Shown piece by piece: positions 26,058 through 32,809 of a DNA stretch of 32,809 bases. How positions within the stretch are numbered: the stretch's first letter is position 1; each line of letters starts with the position of its first letter. A model generated the notes under the pieces. That model saw nothing but the letters and a program-made list of their open reading frames with translations, ran no database searches and had not been told where the DNA came from. The stretch covers positions 1-32,809 of the forward strand of contig JAUNHA010000025.1 in NCBI GenBank assembly GCA_030524135.1, in the 5' to 3' direction. This DNA is from Eubacteriales bacterium (GTDB lineage Bacteria; Bacillota; Clostridia; Lachnospirales; Lachnospiraceae). Both the position numbers and the translations under genes were made by a program.

Positions 26058-26912
26058 ATGGCTAAAAATTACAGAGCCGAACTCACAGGCGTGTTCGGCT
26101 GTCCGGTTGAGGAAAACCCGACAGGCGTTATGGAGGAGGCGGCATTTGCCGCAAAGGGCCTTGATTACCGGTATCTTACCATCCGGGTGGAGCCGGGCGC
26201 ACTGCAGGCTGCCATGGAAGGGATGCGCGCGATGAATATGCGCGGCATCAACCTGACGATCCCTCATAAAGTAGAAGTGCTCAAATATCTCGACGGGCTC
26301 TCTCCCGCAGCAGAGATCATCGGCGCGGTCAATACTGTCATCAACAACGGCGGAAGGCTCTGGGGTGAAAACACGGACGGGAAAGGGTTCCTTACCTCGC
26401 TGCAGAACGAAGGCGTATCCGTAACCGGCAAACGTGTGGTTATTCTCGGGGCCGGCGGGGCTGCCCGCGCCATCTCTGTGGAGTGCGCGCTGGCAGGCGC
26501 CGAAAAAGTGACGATCGTGAATGTCACGCGCGAACGGGGCGAGGCACTTGTGAAGCTCCTGCAGGAAAAGACCTCTGCCAAAGCAGAATTTGTTTTATGG
26601 GACAGACCGTTTTCCGTTCCCGCGGATACGGATATCCTCGTAAACGCAACTTCTGTCGGTCTCTACCCGAATGTTAATGAAAAACCGGATATTAATTATG
26701 ATACGATCGCAAAACATATGGTCGTTACCGATGTCGTCTTCAATGATCCCCACACCCTGTTTTTACAGGAGGCCGAACAGCGCGGCGCAAAGACCGTCAA
26801 CGGGCTCGGCATGCTCGTCTGCCAGGGGGCGCTTAATTTCACGCTCTGGACCGGAGAGGAAGCTCCGCTTGAAGTCATGGAAGAAACACTGAAGCAGGAA
26901 TTCGGGCTTTAA
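26058..26912 (+). CDS. Shikimate dehydrogenase family protein, altered substrate pocket
   Basis: A 284-residue AroE-fold oxidoreductase. Catalytic Lys71 (NLTIPHK) and Asp107 (GENTDGKG) and the Rossmann loop GAGGAARA (131-138) are present. But the family motif that binds the shikimate carboxylate, normally GxPxxHSxSP, reads GCPVEENPTG (14-23), so both serines are missing. The NADP motif NRTxxR reads NVTRER (155-160), with Val where Arg normally binds the 2'-phosphate, which suggests NAD or weak NADP preference. It is thus probably not the biosynthetic AroE. GGCGGAAG precedes the ATG. No aromatic-pathway gene is adjacent. A hairpin (GGACGG/CCGTCC, 26025-26041) lies just upstream of the start. 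Confidence 0.85.
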   Translation: MAKNYRAELTGVFGCPVEENPTGVMEEAAFAAKGLDYRYLTIRVEPGALQAAMEGMRAMNMRGINLTIPHKVEVLKYLDGLSPAAEIIGAVNTVINNGGRLWGENTDGKGFLTSLQNEGVSVTGKRVVILGAGGAARAISVECALAGAEKVTIVNVTRERGEALVKLLQEKTSAKAEFVLWDRPFSVPADTDILVNATSVGLYPNVNEKPDINYDTIAKHMVVTDVVFNDPHTLFLQEAEQRGAKTVNGLGMLVCQGALNFTLWTGEEAPLEVMEETLKQEFGL

Positions 26913-26972
26913 ATCCAGGACCTTAATCCGGCCTGAACCCATCTCCGGACCAAAACCCGAATGCACGAAAGA

Positions 26973-27015
26973 GGGCTGTGAAACGCTAAAACGTTCTCAC
27001 AGCCCATTGTATTTT
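26973..27015. terminator. Bidirectional terminator between AroE-like gene and ddl
   Basis: GGGCTGTGA-AACG and CGTT-TCACAGCCC form a two-part stem with one bulged base and a CTAAAA loop. In the plus direction ATTGTATTTTTA follows; on the minus strand TCTTTCG follows. It separates the convergent AroE-like and ddl genes. Confidence 0.8.
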
Positions 27016-27045
27016 TATCTCTGATTATTCTTAATTTTTACACTG

Positions 27046-28116
27046 TCAGTCCCAGCGCTTCATCGCATTTTCGATGAGACGCTCTACCAGCTCCTTCTTG
27101 GAGATGCCTCTTGCCTCCCAGAGCATCGGATACATACTGATCGCAGTAAAGCCCGGCATGGTATTGATCTCATTGAAGATCACTTCTCCTTCATCCGTCA
27201 CAAAGAAGTCCACGCGGGAAAGCCCGTAGCCATCCACTGCATTGAAGATCTCGCAGGCGTATTTTCTGACCGTCTCAGCTGCTCCCTCCGGAAGGACCGG
27301 ATCCGTCACGGTCTGGGAATCCGGATTGTTGTACTTGGCATCATAGTCATAAAACTCTGCTGCAGCGAGGATCTCTCCTACGCCTGATGCCTGCGGCTTT
27401 TCTTTTCCGCCGCCGAACACCGCACATTCCACTTCATGCCCGCGAATGAATTCCTCCACAAGGATCTTGCTATCTACCTCTGCTGCCTTTTTCAGTCCTT
27501 CAGCAAGCTCTTTCGCATCATTTGCCTTGGAAACGCCGCAGGAAGAGCCTGCGTTTGACGGCTTGATAAACACGGGATAGTCAAGCTCCGCTTCCACCCG
27601 TGCCGTCACCTCGTCCATTTTCCGGAGTTCATAGTCATGTAACCCGACAAAACGCGCCTGGCGGATTCCCAGTCTGTCTACGATGATCTTGGTAAAAAAC
27701 TTATCCATGGAGACTGCTGATGCAAGCACACCACAGCCGACATAAGGAATACGGGCCAGCTCCAGAAGGCCCTGAATCGTACCGTCCTCTCCGTTTTTCC
27801 CGTGAAGCACCGGCCATACCACATCCAGTTTAACCTCGCGCGATGCTCCGTCACTGCCCTTGATCGTCACACATCTTTTTTCAGTATCCGGACCGATCTC
27901 CGCATGTACTGAGGAAGCCGTCCAGCTTCCGTTCAGCATCGTCTCCGTATCCTCTGTAAGAAGCCAGCTTCCTTCCCTGGTGATGCCGATCGCAATCACA
28001 TCCCATTTCTCATGGTCGATCTGGGCGATCACATTGTAGGCTGATTTGCAGGATACCTCGTGCTCCGTCGAGCGGCCACCGAAAATGACCGCGATCGTTT
28101 TCTTTTCTGAATTCAT
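27046..28116 (-). CDS. ddl: D-alanine-D-alanine ligase
   Basis: A 356-residue ATP-grasp enzyme joining two D-Ala for peptidoglycan precursors. Motifs: FGGRSTEHEVS (12-22), HGKNGEDGTIQG, KPSNAGSSCGVS, EFIRGHEVECAVFG, and RVDFFVTDEGEVIFNEINTMPGF with the metal-binding ENxN-type residues. The omega-loop reads FYDYDAKY, with the Tyr typical of D-Ala-D-Ala ligases; VanA-type D-lactate ligases have His there, so no glycopeptide-resistance type. GGAGGG precedes the ATG. It starts 62 bp after sdaAA, with its -10 overlapping the sdaAA stop codon, and ends at the bidirectional terminator. Confidence 0.97.
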   Translation of the reverse strand: MNSEKKTIAVIFGGRSTEHEVSCKSAYNVIAQIDHEKWDVIAIGITREGSWLLTEDTETMLNGSWTASSVHAEIGPDTEKRCVTIKGSDGASREVKLDVVWPVLHGKNGEDGTIQGLLELARIPYVGCGVLASAVSMDKFFTKIIVDRLGIRQARFVGLHDYELRKMDEVTARVEAELDYPVFIKPSNAGSSCGVSKANDAKELAEGLKKAAEVDSKILVEEFIRGHEVECAVFGGGKEKPQASGVGEILAAAEFYDYDAKYNNPDSQTVTDPVLPEGAAETVRKYACEIFNAVDGYGLSRVDFFVTDEGEVIFNEINTMPGFTAISMYPMLWEARGISKKELVERLIENAMKRWD

Positions 28117-28154
28117 TTTCCTTCCCTCCGTTCATTACCTCACGGTAGTGATCC

Positions 28155-28170
28155 GCAGCATTTTTGCTGC
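28155..28170 (-). promoter_or_regulatory. ddl: Hairpin in the ddl leader
   Basis: GCAGCA and TGCTGC pair around an AAAA loop, between the ddl promoter and start codon. There is no U-tract after it on the minus strand. Role unknown. Confidence 0.35.
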
Positions 28171-28177
28171 TTATGAG

Positions 28178-28206
28178 ATTATACAGGAAGCGCGGCCGAT
28201 GCGCAA
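28178..28206 (-). promoter_or_regulatory. ddl: ddl promoter within the sdaAA end
   Basis: Minus-strand TTGCGC (28206-28201), exactly 17 bp, perfect TATAAT (28183-28178), which overlaps the sdaAA stop codon at 28179-28181. Confidence 0.7.
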
Positions 28207-29066
28207 GCCCCGCAGGCAGCGCAGGCAGACGGCGCGATCGCACAGCCGCCGAGCGCGGTCTCACGAAGCTCTGCCGGAAGACGTTTTCCGACCGTATACA
28301 TCGTATCCAGCATTTCATCAAACGGAATGAGCTGTCTGATGCCCGAAAGGGAAAGCTCTGCAGCGACCAGCGCGTTTGCCACGCCCGAAGCGTTGCGGTT
28401 CTGGCAGGGATATTCCACCAGCCCGCGCACCGGATCGCAGACGAGTCCGAGCATATTCATCAGCACGATCGAGCCTGCGTCAAGGCACTGGCGCGGTGTG
28501 CCGCCTCTCAGCTCTACCGCCGCCGAAGCAGCCATTGCCGCCGCCACGCCGATCTCCGCCTGGCAGCCGCCGACCGCACCCGCAACGGTTGCGTTCCGCA
28601 TCGCAAGATATCCGAGCGCACCCGCATTAAACAGCGCGTCGCAAAGCTGCTCATCCGAAATCTCATATTCATCGGCAAGCGCCAGCAAAAGTCCCGGAAC
28701 CACGCCCGAGGAACCTGCCGTCGGCGCCGCCACGATAAGGCCCATGGATGCGTTTACTTCCAGCACCCCCATCGCATAGGCTGCCGCCCGGTTCAGCACC
28801 GGTCCGCAGATGTCCCGGCCTTCTTCATAATGTCTGTCTATCTTCTGGGATTCTCCCCCGATCAGGCCGCCCATGGAACGGCCCGGCTCCTTAAGCGGCG
28901 TTTTTGCAGAATGCTTCATGATCTCAAGCACACGCTGCATCCGCTTCATGATCTCCTCTGTCGTTGTCTCTCCAAGCTCACATTCTCTGCGCTTCATCGC
29001 CTCGGAAATACTGATATGCTCCGCTTCACAGACCGCGAGCAATTCGGCTCCGTTTTTAAAATCCAT
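28179..29066 (-). CDS. sdaAA: L-serine dehydratase, alpha (iron-sulfur) subunit
   Basis: A 295-residue subunit of the oxygen-sensitive [4Fe-4S] L-serine ammonia-lyase (serine to pyruvate plus ammonia). The cluster cysteines Cys168, Cys210 and Cys221 are spaced 42 and 11 residues, as in characterised bacterial iron-sulfur serine dehydratases. AAPTAGSSGVVPG (113-125) is the family serine-binding segment. The C-terminus is Cys-rich (Cys275, 282, 285, 288), more than in usual homologues, and lacks the long tail. It is the downstream partner of the beta subunit gene, 23 bp away, with GGAGGAGA before the ATG, and closes the tdh-kbl-sdaAB-sdaAA operon. Confidence 0.95.
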   Translation of the reverse strand: MDFKNGAELLAVCEAEHISISEAMKRRECELGETTTEEIMKRMQRVLEIMKHSAKTPLKEPGRSMGGLIGGESQKIDRHYEEGRDICGPVLNRAAAYAMGVLEVNASMGLIVAAPTAGSSGVVPGLLLALADEYEISDEQLCDALFNAGALGYLAMRNATVAGAVGGCQAEIGVAAAMAASAAVELRGGTPRQCLDAGSIVLMNMLGLVCDPVRGLVEYPCQNRNASGVANALVAAELSLSGIRQLIPFDEMLDTMYTVGKRLPAELRETALGGCAIAPSACAACGACASAALPV

Positions 29067-29089
29067 ATTTTCTCTCCTCCATTCGCCGC

Positions 29090-29755
29090 TTACTGCACGA
29101 TCATAACGTCACGCACATACTTGTTTTCCCTGAGCTTTTCCGCCACATCGTCCGGAAGCTTCCCGTCCGATTCCACGATCGTATAGGCGGTATTTCCCTT
29201 TGACTCGCGGAACAGGCGCATAAAAGCGATATTGACATTCCGGTCGCTCAGGATCTTCGTGATATGCGCTACAACGCCCGGTCTGTCCTGCTGCACCACG
29301 ATCACCGCGCTGTATTCGCCCGTAAAGTCCACTTCCACGCCGTTGATGCGCGAGATGCGGACCTTGCCGCCGCCAAGCGATTCTCCGCGCACATCCATCA
29401 CCCGTCCGTCTGTTCCTACCATGTGGACATCCGCCGTGTTCGGATGCGTGTCCGTGTCCGTATCATTCGGAATGAAACGGAACGCAATTCCCCGTTCCTT
29501 CGCGATTTCAAATGAATCCCTGATTCTTTCGTCATCCGTCTGAAATCCCATAATGCCGCCAAGCAGCGCGCGGTCTGTTCCATGCCCCTGATAGGTCTTT
29601 GCAAAAGATCCGTACAGCGTAAATTCCACTTCTTTAAGCTCCGTTCCGAGCATCTTGCGCGCAAGGTTTGCGATCACGCATGCTCCGGCCGTATGCGAGC
29701 TTGAAGGGCCGATCATGTTCGGTCCCAGTACATCAAATACACTAATAAATGACAT
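29090..29755 (-). CDS. sdaAB: L-serine dehydratase, beta subunit
   Basis: A 221-residue partner of SdaAA. The N-terminal segment SVFDVLGPNMIGPSSSHTAG is the signature of the serine-dehydratase beta domain, and FTLYGSFAKTYQGHGTDRAL follows. Residues about 145-221 form an ACT domain (SAVIVVQQDRPGVVAHITKI), which in relatives binds a small ligand and is regulatory. The ATG at 29755 lies 1 bp after the kbl stop codon, so it is translationally coupled to the preceding gene. Length fits the two-subunit type. Confidence 0.96.
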   Translation of the reverse strand: MSFISVFDVLGPNMIGPSSSHTAGACVIANLARKMLGTELKEVEFTLYGSFAKTYQGHGTDRALLGGIMGFQTDDERIRDSFEIAKERGIAFRFIPNDTDTDTHPNTADVHMVGTDGRVMDVRGESLGGGKVRISRINGVEVDFTGEYSAVIVVQQDRPGVVAHITKILSDRNVNIAFMRLFRESKGNTAYTIVESDGKLPDDVAEKLRENKYVRDVMIVQ

Positions 29756-29756
29756 C

Positions 29757-30950
29757 TTAGTTCTTAAGCTCCTCTCTCACTTCACAAAAGCATTTTACTG
29801 CAAAATCAATATCTTCCTTTGTGTGGTTTGCGCAGACCTGTGTACGGATACGCGCTCTTCCTTTCGGCACCACCGGATAGGAAAATGCCACGACATAGAC
29901 GCCCTTTTCCACCATTTTCGCAGCGAACTCTGCCGCCTTTTTCTCATCGTAGAGCATGATCGGCACGATCGGATGCGTTCCCGGAATGATGTCAAACCCG
30001 TTTTTCGTAAGCTGTTCTCTGTAATAGCCCGTGATCTCCTCCAGATGATCCCGAAGCTCCGTGCTCTCAGAAAGCATATCAAACAGCTCTATACTTGCTC
30101 CTGCGATCGCCGGCGCAAGCGAGTTTGAAAAAAGATACGGTCTGCTTCTCTGCCGCAGGAGATCGATGATCTCCTTTCTGCCGGAAGTATATCCGCCCGA
30201 TGCTCCGCCAAGCGCCTTGCCGAGCGTTCCCGTGATGATATCCACACGCCCCTGTACACCGCAGTGCTCCGCGGTCCCTCGTCCGGTCTTTCCAACAAAT
30301 CCGGCTGCATGGCTGTCATCCACCATCACAAGCGCCTGATATTGATCCGCCAGCGCACAGACACCTTCCAGATTGCAGATGATGCCGTCCATGGAAAATA
30401 CGCCGTCCGTCGCAATCAGCTTTATGCGCGCGCCCGCAGCCTCTGCCTCCTGCAATTTTGCTTCCAGATCCGCCATGTCATTGTTGCGGTAGCGATAGCG
30501 CTGTGCCTTGCAGAGCCGCACGCCGTCAATGATGGAAGCGTGATTGAGCTCGTCGCTGATCACCGCATCCTCCGCCGAAAGCAGCGTCTCAAACAGCCCG
30601 CCGTTCGCATCAAAGCAGGAAGAGTAAAGGATCGTATCCTCCGTTCCGAGAAACCCGGAAATCTTCTTTTCAAGCTCCCTGTGAATATCCTGCGTTCCGC
30701 AGATAAACCGCACGGACGCCATGCCATAGCCGCGCGTTTCATAAGTTTTTTCTGCCGCGTGGATCAGCCGTTCGCTGTCCCCAAGGCCCAGATAGTTGTT
30801 TGCGCACATGCACAAAAGCTCTCTTCCATCCTGCAGCTTCACCCTTGCGCCCTGCGGAGAACAAAGCGGCGCTTCTCCTTTAAAAAGACCGGCTTCCCTG
30901 ATCGCCTCCACCTCACTCCGGTAAAACTTAAGACTTTCCTGTTTGTTCAT
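29757..30950 (-). CDS. kbl: Glycine C-acetyltransferase (2-amino-3-ketobutyrate CoA ligase)
   Basis: A 397-residue PLP enzyme of the alpha-oxoamine synthase family, which cleaves 2-amino-3-ketobutyrate with CoA to glycine and acetyl-CoA. The PLP lysine is Lys245 ([15 protein letters not shown]) with DDSHAAG (211-217) for the ring contacts; [11 protein letters not shown] and [14 protein letters not shown] are family motifs. Length matches Kbl. It follows tdh by 27 bp and abuts sdaAB, so its product glycine and the threonine dehydrogenase substrate are in one operon. A similar 8-amino-7-oxononanoate synthase is excluded by the tdh neighbour. Confidence 0.95.
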   Translation of the reverse strand: MNKQESLKFYRSEVEAIREAGLFKGEAPLCSPQGARVKLQDGRELLCMCANNYLGLGDSERLIHAAEKTYETRGYGMASVRFICGTQDIHRELEKKISGFLGTEDTILYSSCFDANGGLFETLLSAEDAVISDELNHASIIDGVRLCKAQRYRYRNNDMADLEAKLQEAEAAGARIKLIATDGVFSMDGIICNLEGVCALADQYQALVMVDDSHAAGFVGKTGRGTAEHCGVQGRVDIITGTLGKALGGASGGYTSGRKEIIDLLRQRSRPYLFSNSLAPAIAGASIELFDMLSESTELRDHLEEITGYYREQLTKNGFDIIPGTHPIVPIMLYDEKKAAEFAAKMVEKGVYVVAFSYPVVPKGRARIRTQVCANHTKEDIDFAVKCFCEVREELKN

Positions 30951-30977
30951 ATAGTCCCCCTATCCCCTTCTTTCCGT

Positions 30978-32045
30978 TTATTCTTCATTGATGCGCGACC
31001 AGTCGAGAATCACCTTGCCGGAAGTCCCCGAGAGCATCGCTGCAAAGCCTTTTTCAAAATCCCGGATATCATAATGATCCGTAATAATGCCGGATACGTC
31101 AAGACCCGCCTCGACCATAAGCGTCATCTTATACCAGGTATCCCAGACCTTCCTGCCATAAATACCCCGCAGATTTAGACCGTTAAAAATAACGGTCTCC
31201 ATATCCACCTCCGTCTTTGTCCCGAGAAGGCCAAGAAGCGCGATCTTCCCGCCGTGCTTCATATTATGGATCATCGTATCCAGCGCCGCTTGGGCACCTG
31301 ACATCTCAAGACCGATATCAAACCCTTCCGCCATGCCGAGCTCATGCATCACTTCCTCCAGCTTTTCGCTGCGCAGATCCACGCAGCGCGTCGCTCCGAG
31401 CTTCTTTGCAAGTGCGAGACGATGCGGATTGAAATCCGTCACAACCACGTGTCTTGCGCCGGCAAAGCGCACGATCGCCGCCGCCATGCAGCCGATCGGT
31501 CCGGCGCCCGAGATCAGCACATCCTCTCCGAGCGTATCATAGGAGAGCGCCGTATGCGTCGCATTGCCGAGCGGATCAAAAATCGCATACAGCTCCTCCG
31601 GAATATCCTTGCGGCAGGGCCATACATTTTCCTGCGGGATGACCAGATACTCCGCAAACGCTCCGCTGCGGTTCACGCCGACGCCCTTCGCCGCCATGCA
31701 GTTTTCCTTGTGTCCCTCCAGGCAGTTGCGGCAGCGTCCGCAGGTAATATGCCCCTCTCCGGTCACGAGATCACCCGGCTTAAATCCGGTAACACCCGAG
31801 CCAACCTCCACGACTTCTCCGACATATTCATGTCCTGCCGTAAGACCGATCGGAATGGTGTGCTGCGCCCAGTCATTCCACTGCCAGATATGCACATCCG
31901 TTCCGCAGATCGCATTTTTATGTATCTTGATCTTTACATCATTCGGTCCGACCTCAGGGATCGGAACGCGCCGCATCCACAGCCCCTCTTCCGGCTTTTC
32001 CTTGATCAGCGCCCACATTTTTCCATCGTGATTCTTTGTCTCCAT
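30978..32045 (-). CDS. tdh: L-threonine 3-dehydrogenase
   Basis: A 355-residue zinc medium-chain dehydrogenase oxidising threonine with NAD to 2-amino-3-ketobutyrate. Catalytic zinc region Cys47 (AICGTD), GHE at 71-73; structural zinc cysteines 102, 105, 108 and 116; NAD loop GAGPIG (180-185); and [16 protein letters not shown] with Asp as the NAD-type residue. The start at 32045 ([13 protein letters not shown]) has GGAGGAGG 4 nt upstream and aligns with the Tdh N-terminus; in-frame ATGs at 32099 and 32144 would make a non-conserved extension across two hairpins. It is the first gene of the four-gene operon and is divergent from the BFD gene. Confidence 0.95.
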   Translation of the reverse strand: METKNHDGKMWALIKEKPEEGLWMRRVPIPEVGPNDVKIKIHKNAICGTDVHIWQWNDWAQHTIPIGLTAGHEYVGEVVEVGSGVTGFKPGDLVTGEGHITCGRCRNCLEGHKENCMAAKGVGVNRSGAFAEYLVIPQENVWPCRKDIPEELYAIFDPLGNATHTALSYDTLGEDVLISGAGPIGCMAAAIVRFAGARHVVVTDFNPHRLALAKKLGATRCVDLRSEKLEEVMHELGMAEGFDIGLEMSGAQAALDTMIHNMKHGGKIALLGLLGTKTEVDMETVIFNGLNLRGIYGRKVWDTWYKMTLMVEAGLDVSGIITDHYDIRDFEKGFAAMLSGTSGKVILDWSRINEE

Positions 32046-32057
32046 ACGACCTCCTCC

Positions 32058-32100
32058 CGGGCTTTGCCCGATATCGATGCACCTTTCCCCATTGTGCATC
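32058..32100 (-). promoter_or_regulatory. tdh: Two hairpins in the tdh leader
   Basis: CGGGC/GCCCG (32058-32070, 3-nt loop) abuts the tdh ribosome binding site, and GATGCAC/GTGCATC (32076-32100) lies just before it. The first could partly mask the binding site and so affect translation. Confidence 0.45.
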
Positions 32101-32114
32101 AACTCCTGTTGTTT

Positions 32115-32144
32115 ATTGTAAGTTTTGCATAATTTTTCAAGCAA
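32115..32144 (-). promoter_or_regulatory. tdh: Candidate tdh promoter
   Basis: Minus-strand TTGCTT (32144-32139), 18 bp, TACAAT (32120-32115). It would give a leader of about 65 nt. The -35 is only a partial match. Confidence 0.4.
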
Positions 32145-32202
32145 ATATCTACTCTGATTGTATAGTAAGCAGTCCTATTAGTCAAATGAAGTTTCGTTTC
32201 AA

Positions 32203-32240
32203 ATGCAGTTTTTTTCATGCAGTAGACAGATGTATGCAGT
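32203..32240. repeat. Three copies of ATGCAGT between divergent genes
   Basis: ATGCAGT occurs at 32203-32209, 32217-32223 and 32234-32240, all in the same orientation, in the 180-bp gap between tdh and the BFD gene. Such a cluster of 7-mers may be a regulator site. Confidence 0.4.
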
Positions 32241-32284
32241 ACAAATACAGCAATCTTTTTCTTTCTAAAACAAAGATTTTATGG

Positions 32285-32310
32285 TATGATAAATATTAAT
32301 AAATATTAAT
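32285..32310 (+). promoter_or_regulatory. -10 and tandem repeat upstream of BFD gene
   Basis: TATGAT (32285-32290) could be a -10; two exact head-to-tail copies of AAATATTAAT follow (32291-32300, 32301-32310), covering the expected start site. Their position suits an operator, but they may only be A/T-rich sequence. Confidence 0.35.
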
Positions 32311-32328
32311 ATTTTGTATGGGGAAAAT

Positions 32329-32538
32329 ATGAAAAACGAAGAGATTGTATGTTACTGCTCCGATGTAACAAAGGGGGATATCCTGCGTGCACTCGAAAAC
32401 GGTGCAAGAACACTTTCTGATGTCAGAAAGGCAACAGGTGCCTGCACAAAGCCTGACTGTATGAACAAAAGTCCGAGAAAAAGCTGCTGTTCTCCTGTTA
32501 TCATGCAGGTCATCAAAGAATACTATGGGATCCGCTGA
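32329..32538 (+). CDS. BFD-like [2Fe-2S]-binding protein
   Basis: A 69-residue protein matching the bacterioferritin-associated ferredoxin (BFD) domain: VCYCSDVTKGDILRALENG and ARTLSDVRKATGACT. Candidate cluster ligands are Cys8 and Cys10 (the CxC) with Cys39 and Cys44; Cys53 and Cys54 are extra in a KSCC motif. In place of the usual CxxC the second part reads CTKPDC, so ligand assignment is uncertain. The start ATG at 32329 has GGGG 5 nt upstream; a TTG at 32314 would add 5 residues. It could be a small electron carrier or Fe-S/metal chaperone. It is divergent from tdh and stands alone. Confidence 0.85.
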   Translation: MKNEEIVCYCSDVTKGDILRALENGARTLSDVRKATGACTKPDCMNKSPRKSCCSPVIMQVIKEYYGIR

Positions 32539-32612
32539 TTCCTTTCCCATCATGTCTTAAGGATTTCTTTCGAATTTATTTAAAATGACTTCAAACACTT
32601 TGCAGGAGCTTA

Positions 32613-32710
32613 TGTTATACTTTAGCTATAATAAATGAGATAAACACTTTCATCCTTTAAATCCTACAAAAGTTCCGAAACTGGAGTCCCGTAAGGGGCT
32701 CCTTTTTTTT
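32613..32710 (+). ncRNA. Candidate short noncoding transcript
   Basis: An extended -10 (TG at 32613, TATACT at 32616-32621), with a second TATAAT at 32627-32632, is followed about 55 nt later by GGAGTCCC, a GTAA loop and GGGGCTCC with eight T (32683-32710). No credible reading frame lies between. It could be a small RNA of about 80 nt, or a leader with an attenuator for a gene beyond the window. Confidence 0.4.
32683..32710 (+). terminator. Strong terminator at the right edge
   Basis: GGAGTCCC pairs with GGGGCTCC (one G-U pair) around a GTAA tetraloop, followed by TTTTTTTT. It is a textbook Rho-independent terminator. Confidence 0.85.
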
Positions 32711-32809
32711 GTTCCGGCTCGCTTTTTACCCATTTTCACCCATAATTCACCAGCTCGTTAGAGTAAAGAAGTAGTCAGTTGAATAAAAAGCTAGAGAGAG
32801 CACCCCTCC

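Noticed and set aside
27046-28116. VanA-type ligase for glycopeptide resistance
   Set aside because: The omega-loop Tyr (FYDYDAKY) and isolated context fit an ordinary D-Ala-D-Ala ligase.
28164-29186. A 340-codon open frame on the plus strand over sdaAA
   Set aside because: It is antisense to sdaAA, Arg/His-rich, without start signals.
32740-32809. Repeated ACCCAT-like words at the right edge looked like the end of a mobile element
   Set aside because: Too little sequence is left to define ends or a recombinase gene.
1-32809. CRISPR array, tRNA, rRNA or prophage
   Set aside because: No regularly spaced repeats, cloverleaf sequences, rRNA segments or phage genes were seen.

Overview
The window looks like a chromosomal segment from an anaerobic Firmicute of the class Clostridia, most likely Lachnospiraceae. 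The evidence is Gram-positive style AGGAGG ribosome binding sites, roughly 50% GC coding sequence, a classical rpoB-rpoC-rpsL-rpsG-fusA-tuf block, an iron-sulfur serine dehydratase split into two subunits, CdaR-type regulators and choline-binding-like wall repeats. The family-level assignment is inference from protein character; there is no rRNA gene here. Most genes are on the minus strand. Only four coding genes lie on the plus strand: a CarD-like regulator, a membrane protein divergent from rpoB, an AroE-like dehydrogenase and a BFD-type [2Fe-2S] protein.

Layout. 1-264: edge region with a promoter-like sequence and a hairpin. 265-4380: lipoprotein, glycerate kinase, CdaR regulator and a secreted protein behind a long structured leader. 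4624-9055: tyrS, a YesL membrane protein, a second CdaR-family regulator and an orphan UgpC/MsmK sugar-transport ATPase. 9438-11977: a wall-binding-repeat protein, a subtilisin-like protease and a small membrane protein. 12218-12748: CarD-like regulator. 12892-25211: tuf, fusA, rpsG, rpsL, rpoC and rpoB, transcribed from rpoB towards tuf, with separate consensus promoters visible before rpoB, rpsL and tuf. 25408-26912: divergent membrane protein and AroE-like enzyme. 27046-32045: ddl and a tdh-kbl-sdaAB-sdaAA amino-acid catabolic operon. 32329-32809: BFD protein and a putative short noncoding transcript.

How the genes work together. The central block makes core RNA polymerase, two 30S proteins and both elongation factors. 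The tdh-kbl-sdaAB-sdaAA operon would turn threonine into glycine plus acetyl-CoA and serine into pyruvate plus ammonia. The CdaR/glycerate kinase pair suggests sensing and use of glycerate or sugar acids.

I found no CRISPR array, tRNA, rRNA, prophage or full insertion sequence. The least ordinary items are: an AroE-family protein lacking the shikimate-binding serines; back-to-back rpoB and membrane-protein promoters 11 bp apart; long acidic, lysine/arginine-free tails on both RpoB and RpoC; a UUCG-capped 13-bp hairpin at the start of the rpsL message; a small inverted-repeat element with flanking direct repeats before a secreted-protein gene; and a promoter-terminator pair at the right end with no coding sequence. 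No clearly new multi-gene system is visible.
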